Part shown: piece by piece, positions 1 through 10,112 of the stretch
How positions within the stretch are numbered: position 1 is the stretch's first letter
How the letters are laid out: every line of letters begins with the position of its first letter
NCBI RefSeq assembly: GCF_001638985.1
Contig: NW_017265161.1
Location: 316,576-380,575 of the forward strand
Direction of reading: 5' to 3'
DNA from: Phycomyces blakesleeanus NRRL 1555(-)
Taxonomy: Eukaryota > Mucoromycota > Mucoromycetes > Mucorales > Phycomycetaceae
DNA length: 64,000 nt
Program-made: the position numbers and the translations under genes
The notes under the pieces: generated by a model
The model's input: the letters and a program-made list of their open reading frames with translations, nothing else
What the model was told of the DNA's origin: nothing
Database searches by the model: none

Positions 1-336
1 ATCTGGTCAATCTGGTCAATCTGGTCAATCTGGTCAATCTGGTCAATCTGGTCAATCTGGTCAATCTGGTCAATCTGGTCAATCTGGTCAATCTGGTCAA
101 TCTGGTCAATCTGGTCAATCTGGTCAATCTGGTCAATCTGGTCAATCCAATCTGGTCAATCTGGTCAATCTGGTCAATCCAATCTGGTCAATCTGGTCAA
201 TCTGGTCAATCTGGTCAATCCAATCTGGTCAATCTGGTCAATCTGGTCAATCTGGTCAATCTGGTCAATCTGGTCAATCTGGTCAACCCAATCTGGTCAA
301 TCTGGTCAATCCGGTCAATCCGGTCAATCCGGTCAA
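1..336. repeat. 9-bp minisatellite (ATCTGGTCA)n
   Basis: About 35 head-to-tail copies of ATCTGGTCA are interrupted by four 5-bp remnants (ATCCA three times, ACCCA once). The last copies change to ATCCGGTCA. The array starts at or before the window edge, so its full length is unknown. No forward frame of the unit contains a stop: the three frames read Ile-Trp-Ser, Ser-Gly-Gln and Asn-Leu-Val. Each 5-bp remnant switches the frame. The frame next to the zinc-finger gene stays open into its first ATG. Confidence 0.97.
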
Positions 337-356
337 TCCTTCCTACTCTTCTTAAT

Positions 357-2177
357 ATGTTTTACTGTAATATATGCAGTACATCTTTTGACAATCAAAA
401 AACTCTCAAAAGTCATAACAGAGATCAGCATTCTTCATCATTGAGAATTCCTCTTCCTAATGGTATATCAATCTTTAGGCCTTAATGAGACCGAATCTAA
501 TAATTGAAAACTATTTTTTTTATTACAGGTGAAATGACAACCGTTTATAGACAAAGCAATTCAAAATTTTTATGCTTTTGTAAAAAACAATTTGAAACAA
601 TTAATGGTTTCCATCGTCATTATCGAAAATATAATTGCCAAGACACAAATAATGTACTAGCGATCATTCATAGAGATTCAGAGGATACGGATAATTTAAC
701 GAACATAAATGAGACATCATTAAGCCAAGTAAAGGTATAAACCTGATGGATGATGATGTTAATCTTCGATTCAGTAACTTTTCTTTTGTCTATTTTCAGG
801 ACTTAAAAAATTCTGATAGCCCGTTTGATACAATTAGTTTTTCTACTGGTACTTCGGAAAAGATTAAACTGTTAACGAATAGCTTCTATGATGCCTTCGA
901 TATGTGTTTTAAAAAAATGAAAGAAGAAAAAAAATGGAAATTACGCTCAAAAAGAGTAGTTGAAGATATCCTTTATTCTTATGGAACCGATTTAGAACGA
1001 GAGAAGTAAAGTAGTTCATCAAACTTAGCACAATTTCTTTTTGCTCATTAATGTCTTTTACTTGAGCAGTGCTGTACATTCGTTCATTATTGATGTATCT
1101 GACTCACATGTAAAAAACCTTTTTACTGATGACGAATGGGCCGAAATTACAAGTGATAACAATAAAAAATATACTACTTTATCAGAAGAAATACTCTCAC
1201 TGCTGAAAAACATTAACAAGGTAAGAACAAAACATCGGCACTTTTATCTTTGTAAATCAGGGTAACATTTTCTTTAGCCTACAGTAAATGAAATAAGAAA
1301 GGAAATTTTCAAGTATGCCGATATTCGATACAATAATTATTCAGAAGACAAGAGTTTCCATATAGATAAAATATGCTATGCTATTGAGACACTGTGAGTA
1401 AATATGTATACATTTAAAAAAGTATTCTTTTTACTAATTAAAAAAAATGTAAGAATCCACAAGTATCAGAGAAATCCCAATCCTCTTCTGGTACAACAGG
1501 ATGAAGCATGGTATAATAGCCATATATGGGTCCCATTCATTGATAGCTTCTATGACAATATTGATGGCATTAATTGCGTTAGGTATGTCCAATCCAACAT
1601 TAAATTAAATCACTGGCTTAAATATATTTTGCTGCTTTATTGATCAATTTTATAGAAATGGTCCGGCAAGTCACTCTAGTCGAAAAAGGAAACGTGCAAT
1701 GCAAGGTGAATTTGAGAAAAAACAAACCGGATCAAAGCCAGATATGTCAATTCGTATCGTCTCTGGCGGAGGAAAACCGCTAGAGTTTGGTGCTTGCGAG
1801 GCATCTTCGTTCTATGACGGACCTACTGATAAAAAGTACCGCCATGAATCGAGGATTAAGCTTCCTAAAATGCTGAAAGATATGTTGTTTGACTTGTGCG
1901 AGTATAGTGATTGGGATGTGGAGAAAATTAGGCATATCGAAGTAGTAGGCTACATACAAAGTGGTAAGCATCCAAAAAAATTATAAGCCTGTTTCATTAA
2001 TAATTTTTGATGCCAGCCTTGGTCATTGAGTTTCTTTCAATGAACCATCCAAATGGATATATATGCCGTTTAAGTCGCTCCAAAAACTACGAAATTGGCT
2101 ATAATGTTAATACCTTTCCAAAAACTTTAGAAGTATTAGCGATGTCGTTGATGATGAAGGTGATGATAGCAAACTAA
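357..2177 (+). CDS. C2H2 zinc-finger protein of unknown function, 8 exons
   Basis: Exons: 357-462, 529-734, 800-1005, 1070-1220, 1278-1393, 1454-1582, 1656-1963, 2017-2177. All junctions are GT-AG and phases close to 460 aa. The first exon encodes a C2H2 finger (CNIC, then H-x4-H). A second Cys/His cluster (CFC, HRHYRKYNC) follows. The C-terminal half carries DEAWYNSHIWVPFID, an Arg/Lys-rich patch, then GGGKPLEFGACEAS, KLPKMLKDM and GYIQSG. From memory this resembles a multicopy family of uncharacterised Mucoromycota proteins; I cannot name a function. The G-x-(C/G)-E motif after an acidic 'PDM' could hint at a nuclease-like fold, but that is speculation. The 9-bp array upstream is open in the same frame, so the true start may lie further 5'. 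Intactness across eight exons argues against a decayed pseudogene. Confidence 0.62.
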
Positions 2178-2438
2178 AGTCGCCATGAGTACATAAGATG
2201 TATTGATTTTTATCTTTGATCATAGTTTCGTGTTGAGAATTGTGTAAAATTAATTACACATCCAACCTTCAACATCAATACAGTAGAAGATCAGCCCTCT
2301 CCCACTCTTATTGAGTCTATCCCAACGCCATGATACCCAGTTTTATGTGTGGTGATCCAGACACTCTGCTGTTGGATTTATCACATATAAGACCATATTC
2401 ATATTGGGATAGCTTCGTAGTTATCATCTTGTCAGCAC

Positions 2439-3564
2439 ATAATAGGGACCTTGGACACATCATATAAAGAAATTTTGAAACATTAGAGAGGGTGTCTTCG
2501 AGCCTGGATTGCAAACATTTGCAAATTTATATTTAACGCGGCGAATTAAATTCCAATATTTGCTTAGCAAATTTCATGGTGGAAGCTATTTAGTGAGCAT
2601 TTGAAGCCAAAAATTAGGATATCCCTAACTTTTGGCTTCAAATTCTCACTAAATTTCTAGTAAAAATTGGGCTTATTTTTCTCCCCTCATAACAAAATAT
2701 GTGATAGCAAGTAGTCTCTTCTTTACACCTACTTAACAGAATAGGCCTTGGAAAGCCAAGTTTATTTAGGCCTATTTGCTCTAAATTTCTTAGTATGAAT
2801 ATTTTCAACTTATAAATCTTCACAACTGTGTCTGAGTTTTATTCTTATTTTTGATTGGGTTTTACAAATAGTTATTTTTTAGCCGTCTTTTTTTTTTTTT
2901 TTGTAGGGAGCCGAAGGCTCTAGTTTATTAGTGAGCCTCTATGCTGCAAGGCAAAAGAGGAAAATCACGACTTGTTTTTGGCTTTTATATAAGCCGTCTT
3001 GAGATTATCACAACTCGACACTCTCTCTATTTAACCATATATGTAATTTTATACGGTCTCATGTTTCACGTCCAAGGCTTCCATATACAATGAAAATGTG
3101 TGATATTTCATTTATTGGCCATGTTAATTTACTAAGCTCACGAACATAAAATCATGTAATTAGTGCGAACCAAAGTTTGTTACTTTTTCCTAAAATTGTA
3201 ATAGCTGTTTAATTTTTTTAGACACTAAAACTGATAGATGCTAATTAATATTTGTATACGTAGAATTCTTGTGCAGATAAAGGGGAAAGAAACTAACGCT
3301 GGGGCTATATGGACTTTTTTATATGCTTACTTGAAAACATAATTGGTTTTTATTCCAAGTTTTATATCATCGTTAGTTTAACAACATAAAATACCAGAAG
3401 ATTATTGGTCAACACATTTTATATCATCTTTTTATATGATGTAAGATATTTTATATCATTTTTATATCATATAAAAAACGCGATTTTGAAACACACTATT
3501 CTTTTTTAAGAACACAATCTCCGTCTAAATAAATTTTATATGATGTGTCCAAGGTCCCTATTAT
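2439..3564. repeat. Perfect 30-bp inverted repeat, arms 1.1 kb apart
   Basis: Positions 2439-2468 are the exact reverse complement of 3535-3564; the shared core is GGGACCTTGGACACATC. Similarity stops sharply at both ends of the arms. The arms could be terminal inverted repeats of a ~1.1 kb element, or two copies of one gene fragment in opposite orientation: both arms can be read as MMCPRSLL. No transposase and no clear target-site duplication are visible. Confidence 0.7.
2588..2655. repeat. ~67-bp near-perfect palindrome (cruciform-capable)
   Basis: The left arm starts ATTTAGTGAG and contains TTTGAAGCCAAAA. The right arm is its reverse complement (TTTTGGCTTCAAA to CTCACTAAAT), with about two mismatches and one indel over ~35 bp. 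There is almost no loop; the centre is around GGATATCC. It lies inside the 30-bp inverted repeat pair, so it may be part of a foldback-type element. Confidence 0.8.
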
Positions 3565-4041
3565 TACTAGCACTCATCGAGGCCCTTGATGAGAAAGAAG
3601 GGTTAATAAACTGAAAGGCGATGTTGTTGCGGATGTCATTGATTCGAGCAGATACATTAAGTAATAAACTACGAAAATATTTAAGCATTTGAAGATAGCG
3701 TTGGATATTTTTATTGTGTTACTAGAGGAGGCGTTATCTAATGGAAAAGGTGTGGCTGCTACAAAATAAAGAGTGGACAAGCCCAGTAAGAAACAAAGCA
3801 CTCTGACAGCAGTTGTAGAAACTTATCGATTGATGAGAACATCATACTATGTCAAATATAAAAAAACTAAAATTGACCTTTAAAGATCAAATAAATCAGT
3901 TACATATACAATAGACACTCCTGGCTACCCTATCCATTGATTTGAGAGCGAGAGAATAAACTTGATTTTGAAGAAATATTTAGTGGAAAATGTGAGTGGA
4001 AAATTATGAATTTCCTAATTTTCCACTAGATAACATCTCCT

Positions 4042-4284
4042 CTAGTGTCTTAAAGTGTTCCCTTGTGAGAGCTTATATTGAATCTCCTCCATTTGGCTGT
4101 CCAGCTCAGGATCGTTTTGACCAAGCTCGACTGGCCGCTTTTCCTTATACTTGGTTAAGTTGGTTAAATTTTGGAGGTTGTAAGAATCTGTAACTTCCTC
4201 CCAGTCCATCGCTTCTTGTCCAGCCTCATTATAGAGATTTCCTTGACCATCTTCAAACATGACCTTACCAGCAATTGAAAACAT
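4042..4284 (-). CDS. Hypothetical acidic protein fragment (80 aa)
   Basis: The frame begins MFSIAGKVMFEDGQG and includes AMDWEEV, TKYKEKRPVEL and DPELDSQMEE. The composition is protein-like (acidic, with charged helix patterns) rather than random AT-rich sequence. It ends soon after a QGNTLRH stretch, and the minus strand below it is riddled with stops. The likely reading is the N-terminal piece of a broken repeat- or transposon-borne gene. I do not recognise the family. Confidence 0.35.
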   Translation of the reverse strand: MFSIAGKVMFEDGQGNLYNEAGQEAMDWEEVTDSYNLQNLTNLTKYKEKRPVELGQNDPELDSQMEEIQYKLSQGNTLRH

Positions 4285-4610
4285 GTTTCTTAATTATAGG
4301 GTTAGGTTGAAAACGCAAATTGAAAGAAAAAAAAACGTAAATGGTTTGGTAAACCCGTAAATTGAGAATTAAAAAAAACCGTGAATTGGGAGTTTGAAAA
4401 ACCACAAAAAAATATAAAGCCCAAATTGGAACTGTGAGCACTGTATATGTATTTTTTGTAAAAAAAAAAAAAAAAAAAAAAACTTCCTTTTTCCCTACCC
4501 ATTATATAGCTGACGTCACAGACAACGGACTCGATTTTTTTTTTTTTAGTTTCAGTTCGGCCTTTCCATCCATCCCTACCCTCTTTTCCATCCATTCCAA
4601 GAACGGCACT
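4285..4610. promoter_or_regulatory. 5' flank of EF2
   Basis: An AT-rich stretch with a run of 22 A at 4460-4481 and a T run at 4535-4546, followed by a pyrimidine-rich leader (CCATCC/CCCTACC/CTCTTTTCC) just before the EF2 ATG at 4611. Pyrimidine-rich leaders are common on translation-machinery mRNAs, so this is probably the EF2 core promoter and 5' UTR. No precise TATA or start site can be assigned. Confidence 0.4.
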
Positions 4611-7592
4611 ATGGGTAAGTCGAGCTGGACCTGGATAGACCATCAACAATCTATTATTTTGATGTACAAACTTCATAAGACACTATACTAACTTTATGCT
4701 TTAGTGGTATGTAAAGAATAAATAGTCGTGTCTGTAAACAACAACCACAACAACAACAGTAGCGGTGACTACTTGTATTAGTATTAGTAATAGTAATAGT
4801 AATAGTAGTGGCGGCTATAGCAATAACGGCAAGAACAGCAACAATATCAACAATATCAACAATACCTTGTATTAGTAATAACGACGACAACAATAACAAA
4901 CAACAACATAACATAGATAGTATAACAACAGTATTATTAATATTTTTGTTATGCAATCTATAGAACTTTACTATTGAGGAGATCCGTGAACTTATGGACA
5001 AGGTTACCAATGTCCGTAACATGTCCGTCATTGCTCACGTCGATCACGGAAAGTCTACTTTGACCGATTCCCTTGTCTCCAAGGCCGGTATTATCTCTGC
5101 TGGTCGTGCTGGTGAGACCCGTTTCATGGACACCCGTAAGGATGAACAGGAGCGTGGTATTACTATCAAGTCCACTGCTATTTCCATGTACTTCCAAATG
5201 GAGAACCCCGAAGACATCAAGGAGATCAAGGGCCAGAAGACCGATGGTTCCTCTTTCTTGATTAACTTGATCGATTCCCCCGGTCACGTTGATTTCTCTT
5301 CTGAAGTTACTGCTGCCCTCCGTGTCACTGATGGTGCCCTCGTCGTCGTCGATTGTATCGATGGTGTCTGTGTCCAGACCGAGACTGTCCTCCGTCAGGC
5401 TTTGACCGAGCGTATCAAGCCCGTCATTGTCATCAACAAGGTTGATCGTGCTCTTCTTGAGTTGCAGTTGGCCAAGGAGGAGTTGTACACCGTAAGTTTT
5501 ACTTTTACTTTTTTTTTCTGGAGGTCAAGAATTATCATTCTTTTTTTTTTACATATACCTAACAAACCCAATTTTTTTCTTTATTCTTTAGACCCTCCGC
5601 AGCACCATCGAGTCTGTCAACGTCATCATCTCTACCTACCCTGATGAGGCTCTCGGTGATGTCCAGGTCTACCCCGAGCGCGGTACCGTTGCCTTCGCTT
5701 CCGGTCTCCACGGCTGGGGTTTCACCCTCCGTCAGTTCGCCGTCCGTTACTCCAAGAAGTTCGGTGTCGACAAGGAGAAGATGATGCAGAAGCTCTGGGG
5801 CGAGAACTACTTCAACCCCAAGACCAAGAAGTGGACTTCCAAGTCTACTGATGCCGCCGGCCAACCCCTCGAGCGTGCCTTCAACATGTTCATCTTGGAC
5901 CCTATCTACAAGATCTTTGACTCTGTCATGAACTTCAAGAAGGACCAGGTCGATACTCTTCTTACCAAGCTTGAGATCAACCTCAAGGCCGAGGAGAGAG
6001 ATCTCGAGGGCAAGCAGCTCCTCAAGGTCGTCATGCGCAAGTTCTTGCCTGCTGGTGATGCTCTCTTGGAGATGATCTGTATCCATCTTCCTTCCCCCGT
6101 CACTGCCCAGAAGTACCGTGTCACCTCCCTCTACGAAGGTCCCATGGACGATGAGTGCGCCATCGGTATCAGAGACTGCAACCCCGCCGGTCCTTTGATG
6201 CTTTACGTCTCCAAGATGGTTCCCACTTCCGATAAGGGTCGTTTCTACGCTTTCGGTCGTGTCTTCTCCGGAACCGTCCGTGCCGGTCTCAAGGTCAGAA
6301 TCCAGGGTCCTAACTACCTCCCTGGCTCCAAGTCCGACCTTTCCGTCAAGTCCATTCAGCGTACCGTCCTCATGATGGGACGTAACGTCGAGGCTATCGA
6401 TGACTGCCCCGCCGGTAACATTATCGGTCTTGTCGGTGTTGATCAGTTCTTGGTCAAGTCTGGTACCATCACCACCTCCGAGGTTGCCCACAACATGAAG
6501 GTCATGAAGTTCTCTGTCTCTCCTGTCGTCCAGGTTGCCGTCGATGTCAAGAACGCCAACGATTTGCCCAAGCTCGTCGAAGGTCTCAAGCGTTTGGCCA
6601 AGTCCGATCCCTGTGTCTTGACCTTCACCTCCGACTCTGGTGAGCACATTGTTGCCGGTGCTGGTGAGCTCCATTTGGAGATCTGTTTGAAGGATCTTGA
6701 GGAGGACCACGCCCAGGTTCCCCTCAAGTTCGGTGACCCAGTTGTCCAGTACCGTGAGACTGTCACTGCCGAGTCCACAATTGACTGTCTTTCCAAGTCG
6801 CCCAACAAGCACAACCGTATCTTCATGCGCGCTCTTCCCCTTAACGATGAGCTTGCCAACGATATCGATGCTGGTAAGATTGGTCCCAAGGATGATTTTA
6901 AGATCCGTGCCCGTACCTTGGCTGACAAGTACGAGTGGGATGTTACTGAGGCCCGTAAGATCTGGTGTTTCGGTCCCGATGGCACTGGCCCCAACTTGTT
7001 GATTGATGTCACCAAGGCCGTCCAGTACCTTAACGAAATCAAGGATTCCTGCGTTGCCGCTTTCCAGTGGGCCACCAAGGAAGGACCCGTTGCCGAGGAG
7101 AACATGCGTGGTATCCGCTTCAACATCCTCGATGTTGTTCTCCACGCTGATGCTATCCACAGAGGTGGTGGACAGATCATCCCCACCTGTCGCCGTGTCA
7201 TCTACGCCTCCGTCCTTACCGCCACCCCCGGTATCCAGGAGCCCGTCTACCTCGTCGAGATCCAGTGCCCCGACTCTGTAATTGGTGGTATCTACTCTTG
7301 CCTCAACAGACGCCGTGGTATGGTCTTCTCTGAGGAGCAGCGCCCCGGTACCCCCATCATGACCGTCAAGGCTTACTTGCCCATTAACGAGTCCTTCGGT
7401 TTCACCGCCGATCTCCGTGCTGCCACTGCTGGTCAGGCCTTCCCCCAGGCTGTCTTCGATCACTGGCAGAACATGACCGGTAACCCTCTCGAGGCTGGTA
7501 ACAAGGTCTACGACATCATCCGTGCTGTCCGTAAGAGAAAGGGTCTTACCGAGGATATCCCCGGTCTCGACAAGTACTACGACAAGCTCTAA
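4611..7592 (+). CDS. EFT1: Translation elongation factor 2 (eEF2)
   Basis: GTPase that drives ribosomal translocation in the cytosol. Proposed exons: 4611-4614 (ATG G), 4705-4706 (TG), 4964-5491, 5592-7592. This gives 844 aa starting Met-Val-Asn-Phe-Thr, the usual fungal length and N-terminus. Visible motifs: AHVDHGKS (G1), RGITI (G2), DSPGHVD (G3), NKVD (G4), the EF2-kinase-site context [10 protein letters not shown], and the diphthamide histidine region [15 protein letters not shown]. The C-terminus is [12 protein letters not shown]. Without the 2-nt exon, joining ATGG to exon 3 gives a stop after a few codons. The first in-frame ATG inside exon 3 would drop the conserved first ~12 residues. 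Codon use is strongly biased (GTC, CTC, AAG, CGT), as expected for a very highly expressed gene. It is convergent with the WD40 gene downstream. Confidence 0.97.
4705..4706 (+). other. Predicted 2-nt microexon of EF2
   Basis: The dinucleotide TG lies between a strong acceptor (TACTAAC branch point at 4687-4693, then TTATGCTTTAG) and a strong donor (GTATGT at 4707). The first donor is GTAAGT at 4615. Including TG makes ATG-GTG-AAC-TTT-ACT, i.e. Met-Val-Asn-Phe-Thr. Omitting it breaks the frame. Direct support is the splice signals plus EF2 conservation; transcript evidence is not available here. Confidence 0.7.
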
Positions 7593-8177
7593 ACAATTCC
7601 TTTTATTTTAAAAAAAAATAACAAGATATATATAAAGCCATTCTTCTGTACGAGGTTGTTTGTTTGTTTGTTTTTGATTTGTAATATGTGTGTGTGTGTG
7701 TGTGTATGTTCTGATACCTCTTTTTTTTTTCAAAAGAAAATAAAATAAAATAAAATGCACATGCAAAAATAAACTTGATATGAACACCTCTCTATATCCT
7801 TTTATTTTTATATATCATTTGTATCCAACAATCATAATAAAATGTAAAAGACAAAAAACCAAAAAAGAGTCTCTAACGATTGTTAAAAGAAGTATATATA
7901 TATTATATTATATGCGTGTGTGCAAAGTAAAGTTGACATGACTTTGAGTGAGGAAATGAGAAATATATATTTGGTTTGACATTTTTTTAGTTTGTACATT
8001 TTTTTATCATGAAATAAAACTATTTATGTAATGAGCATGGTAAGTGAGCATGAGTGTGAAGTGTGTGAATGCGTAAGTGTGGGTTTGAGTATCTGTGAGT
8101 TTGTGTGTGAGTTTGTGTACTATGTGAATGTAAAGATAAGATTATAAAATATATATATATATATATATATAAAAAGA
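7593..8177. other. Convergent 3' region of EF2 and WD40 gene
   Basis: No gene seen. Several AATAAA-like signals occur (a run of AAAAT units near 7738-7755), along with a (GT)n tract near 7688-7704 and a TG/GTGAG-rich stretch at 8040-8120. Both flanking genes end towards this interval, so it should hold their two terminators. Confidence 0.6.
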
Positions 8178-10112
8178 TTAATGACTGGAAAGGGATGCCT
8201 CGCGAAACAATTCTTCTTTGACGGATAATGGTATGGATTTCCAGTGAGGATGATCAGGAGATTGCCAGGATCGTTTTCGTTTAAGCGAAAATTTAGTGGC
8301 CAAATGTTCTTTTGCTTGGTGCGAGGCAATGCTGGCGAGGGAAGGGACCTTGTGTGCAAACATCTGGAGTTCGTAGGCAAGGATGCGCCGTTTTGTTGAG
8401 ACATACAGACATTTGCCATGGTGGGACCACTGAATGCCATTGATTTTAGCCAGGATGCGTAGACGACGATCCTTTTCGCCGCGAAAAGAGACCAATGAGA
8501 TTTCGTGACGGGCAGGCGAATGGTTGTCTTGCCACTGTACGGTGTGGAAGTATCCATAGCGATTTGTGAAGACAAGCATGTTTTCGAGATGGGGGTGGAA
8601 CTGGATGGCATAGGTGTACCCTGCGCTGTCGATGGTGCGGATGATGTGTTGCTGGGCGACATCCCAGACGAGGACACAGTGGTGTGAGTCTGAGGTGTGA
8701 GCGAATTGGGTTGATGAAGTGTTCCAGGCGACGTATTGGGATGAGTAGGCAGGAGCTGGTTTTGTGGCGCTGAATGAGCTTAATGAGTTTGGGCAGATAG
8801 GGAGTTTTGTGGGAGAACCGAAAAGGACCGAGTTGCGGGCGAGTTGGATGTCGAGTAAGAAGACGGCATAGTCATCCCCGACACAGGCCATGTGTTTCCC
8901 GTTTGGACTGACCTGAGCGTCGTTGATCGGTACTCGGTCAAAATGGCGAAGATGGGTGTGCTGTTTTGCGGCGGCTGGGGCCAAACTTGATTGGGTTGAA
9001 TGACTGGACTGTGCGCAATGGTGGTGGGGCGGAAGGGTGTAGATCAATACACCGGCTTCGTTCACACAGACGATCAAGAGATGCTCGTATTTTCCGGGGC
9101 TGATTTCCCAGCGAACGATCTGGACTGAGTTGGTCATGAGCATGATGTTGTTTTTGCCCTTGAACTTGGTTCCCCAGATCTTGATGGGCTGTTTGCGGTC
9201 CATGCAGCAATAGAGTTCAAACTCACCCTCGATTCCACCGATCGCCATGTAACCGTATTTCTGGGCCAGACAGAGTGGTTCGAAACCGAGTGGTAGATAC
9301 GCCTCTCCGAGTGGCACGGCGGGATAGTCCTGTCGGCGAACATACTTTGTAAACCGTTTAAACTTTGCCAAGCACGGATCAGTCGTGAGTTTTGGCTGGG
9401 AAATATGCCGTTTTGGTTGTGTGGTTGGATGTACAGAAGACGCATGGGTTTCATTGAATTTTTCGCTTTGGGACAATTGTGATTGCGATTGCGATTGCGA
9501 TTTGGCTGATATTGGAGCTAATGATGATGATATTGGTGGTGGTGGTGGTAGGACAAGAGAGTGATTAGAGGGTGTTTCAAGCCAGGTTGTTTGGCGTGGA
9601 CTGGCGATTTTTTTATTTTTGGTTGAGCGAGTTGTGCGGGAAGGACTACCGGACTCGAGAATGCGGTCTCGGTAGACAGCATAGAGTTGTTCATCCACAC
9701 CGTAGTTTGAGACTACAAGACACATTGCGTTTGCACTTTGATCATGGTTTGTTGTGGAACGGCTGGCAGGCAGCTGGCGTGGCCACCCACGATCCTTGCG
9801 CCAGAAACTCGGCCCGGTTTGATTTGTGGCCGCGTGGTGGTGCCTGACAAAATGAGTTAGACGAATGTCGTTGGATTGCCACGTATAGTCATTCGTGCTG
9901 TGAAGATCCTCATCCCACATGTCGAACCCGAGTGGGCGTGAGGGTAGTTCTTCTGACAATTCCGAGCAATCACTGTCTGCATCATCAGAATCTCGGTAGT
10001 TTGGATCGCGTGGACCAAGAAACTCATAGTCGAGAGAATAATCCGAGTCGCTTTCAATATCGCTTGAATCAGAGTCCGATGTCTTTGGACGTTTATTGGT
10101 CGTATCGGCCAT
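8178..10112 (-). CDS. WD40-repeat-like protein with acidic N-terminus, single exon
   Basis: A 644-aa intronless frame beginning MADTTNKRPKTSD. Residues ~1-75 are very acidic and Ser/Asp-rich. Residues ~160-245 are low-complexity, with SQSQSQSQ and Pro runs. From ~250 onward there are beta-propeller-like segments: GEFELYCCMD, INDAQVSPNGKHMACVGDDYAVFLLDI, CVLVWDV, TYAIQFHP and GIQWSHHGKCLYVSTKRRILAYEL. Several match the WD blade pattern (Gly-His or Ser-Pro turn, then V/L-W/Y-D). The 'CVGDD..VFL.DI' blade recalls the fungal DUF2415 type of WD protein; that is a suggestion only. The function is unknown, probably as a scaffold. It has neither signal peptide nor membrane segment. Confidence 0.8.
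   Translation of the reverse strand: MADTTNKRPKTSDSDSSDIESDSDYSLDYEFLGPRDPNYRDSDDADSDCSELSEELPSRPLGFDMWDEDLHSTNDYTWQSNDIRLTHFVRHHHAATNQTGPSFWRKDRGWPRQLPASRSTTNHDQSANAMCLVVSNYGVDEQLYAVYRDRILESGSPSRTTRSTKNKKIASPRQTTWLETPSNHSLVLPPPPPISSSLAPISAKSQSQSQSQLSQSEKFNETHASSVHPTTQPKRHISQPKLTTDPCLAKFKRFTKYVRRQDYPAVPLGEAYLPLGFEPLCLAQKYGYMAIGGIEGEFELYCCMDRKQPIKIWGTKFKGKNNIMLMTNSVQIVRWEISPGKYEHLLIVCVNEAGVLIYTLPPHHHCAQSSHSTQSSLAPAAAKQHTHLRHFDRVPINDAQVSPNGKHMACVGDDYAVFLLDIQLARNSVLFGSPTKLPICPNSLSSFSATKPAPAYSSQYVAWNTSSTQFAHTSDSHHCVLVWDVAQQHIIRTIDSAGYTYAIQFHPHLENMLVFTNRYGYFHTVQWQDNHSPARHEISLVSFRGEKDRRLRILAKINGIQWSHHGKCLYVSTKRRILAYELQMFAHKVPSLASIASHQAKEHLATKFSLKRKRSWQSPDHPHWKSIPLSVKEELFREASLSSH

Larger units (their letters stand above)
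2178..4041. other. Gene-poor, repeat-containing interval
   Basis: No complete gene is visible. The stretch holds a perfect 30-bp inverted repeat (2439-2468 with 3535-3564), a ~67-bp palindrome near 2588-2655, and AT-rich TATATCAT/ATGATATA motifs around 3411-3475. Short open frames at 2317-2514 and 3574-3801 on the minus strand look like eroded coding fragments and lack splice support. Confidence 0.6.

Noticed and set aside
1..336. CRISPR array
   Set aside because: Unit is 9 bp with no spacers; a plain minisatellite in eukaryotic DNA.
4302..4691. ORFs on both strands around the poly-A/poly-T tracts upstream of EF2
   Set aside because: Translations are Lys/Phe homopolymers; region is the EF2 promoter and leader.
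5559..7463. 634-codon open frame antisense to EF2
   Set aside because: Caused by the strong C-ending codon bias of EF2; the translation is Gly/Val/Asp/Leu-rich with no motifs.
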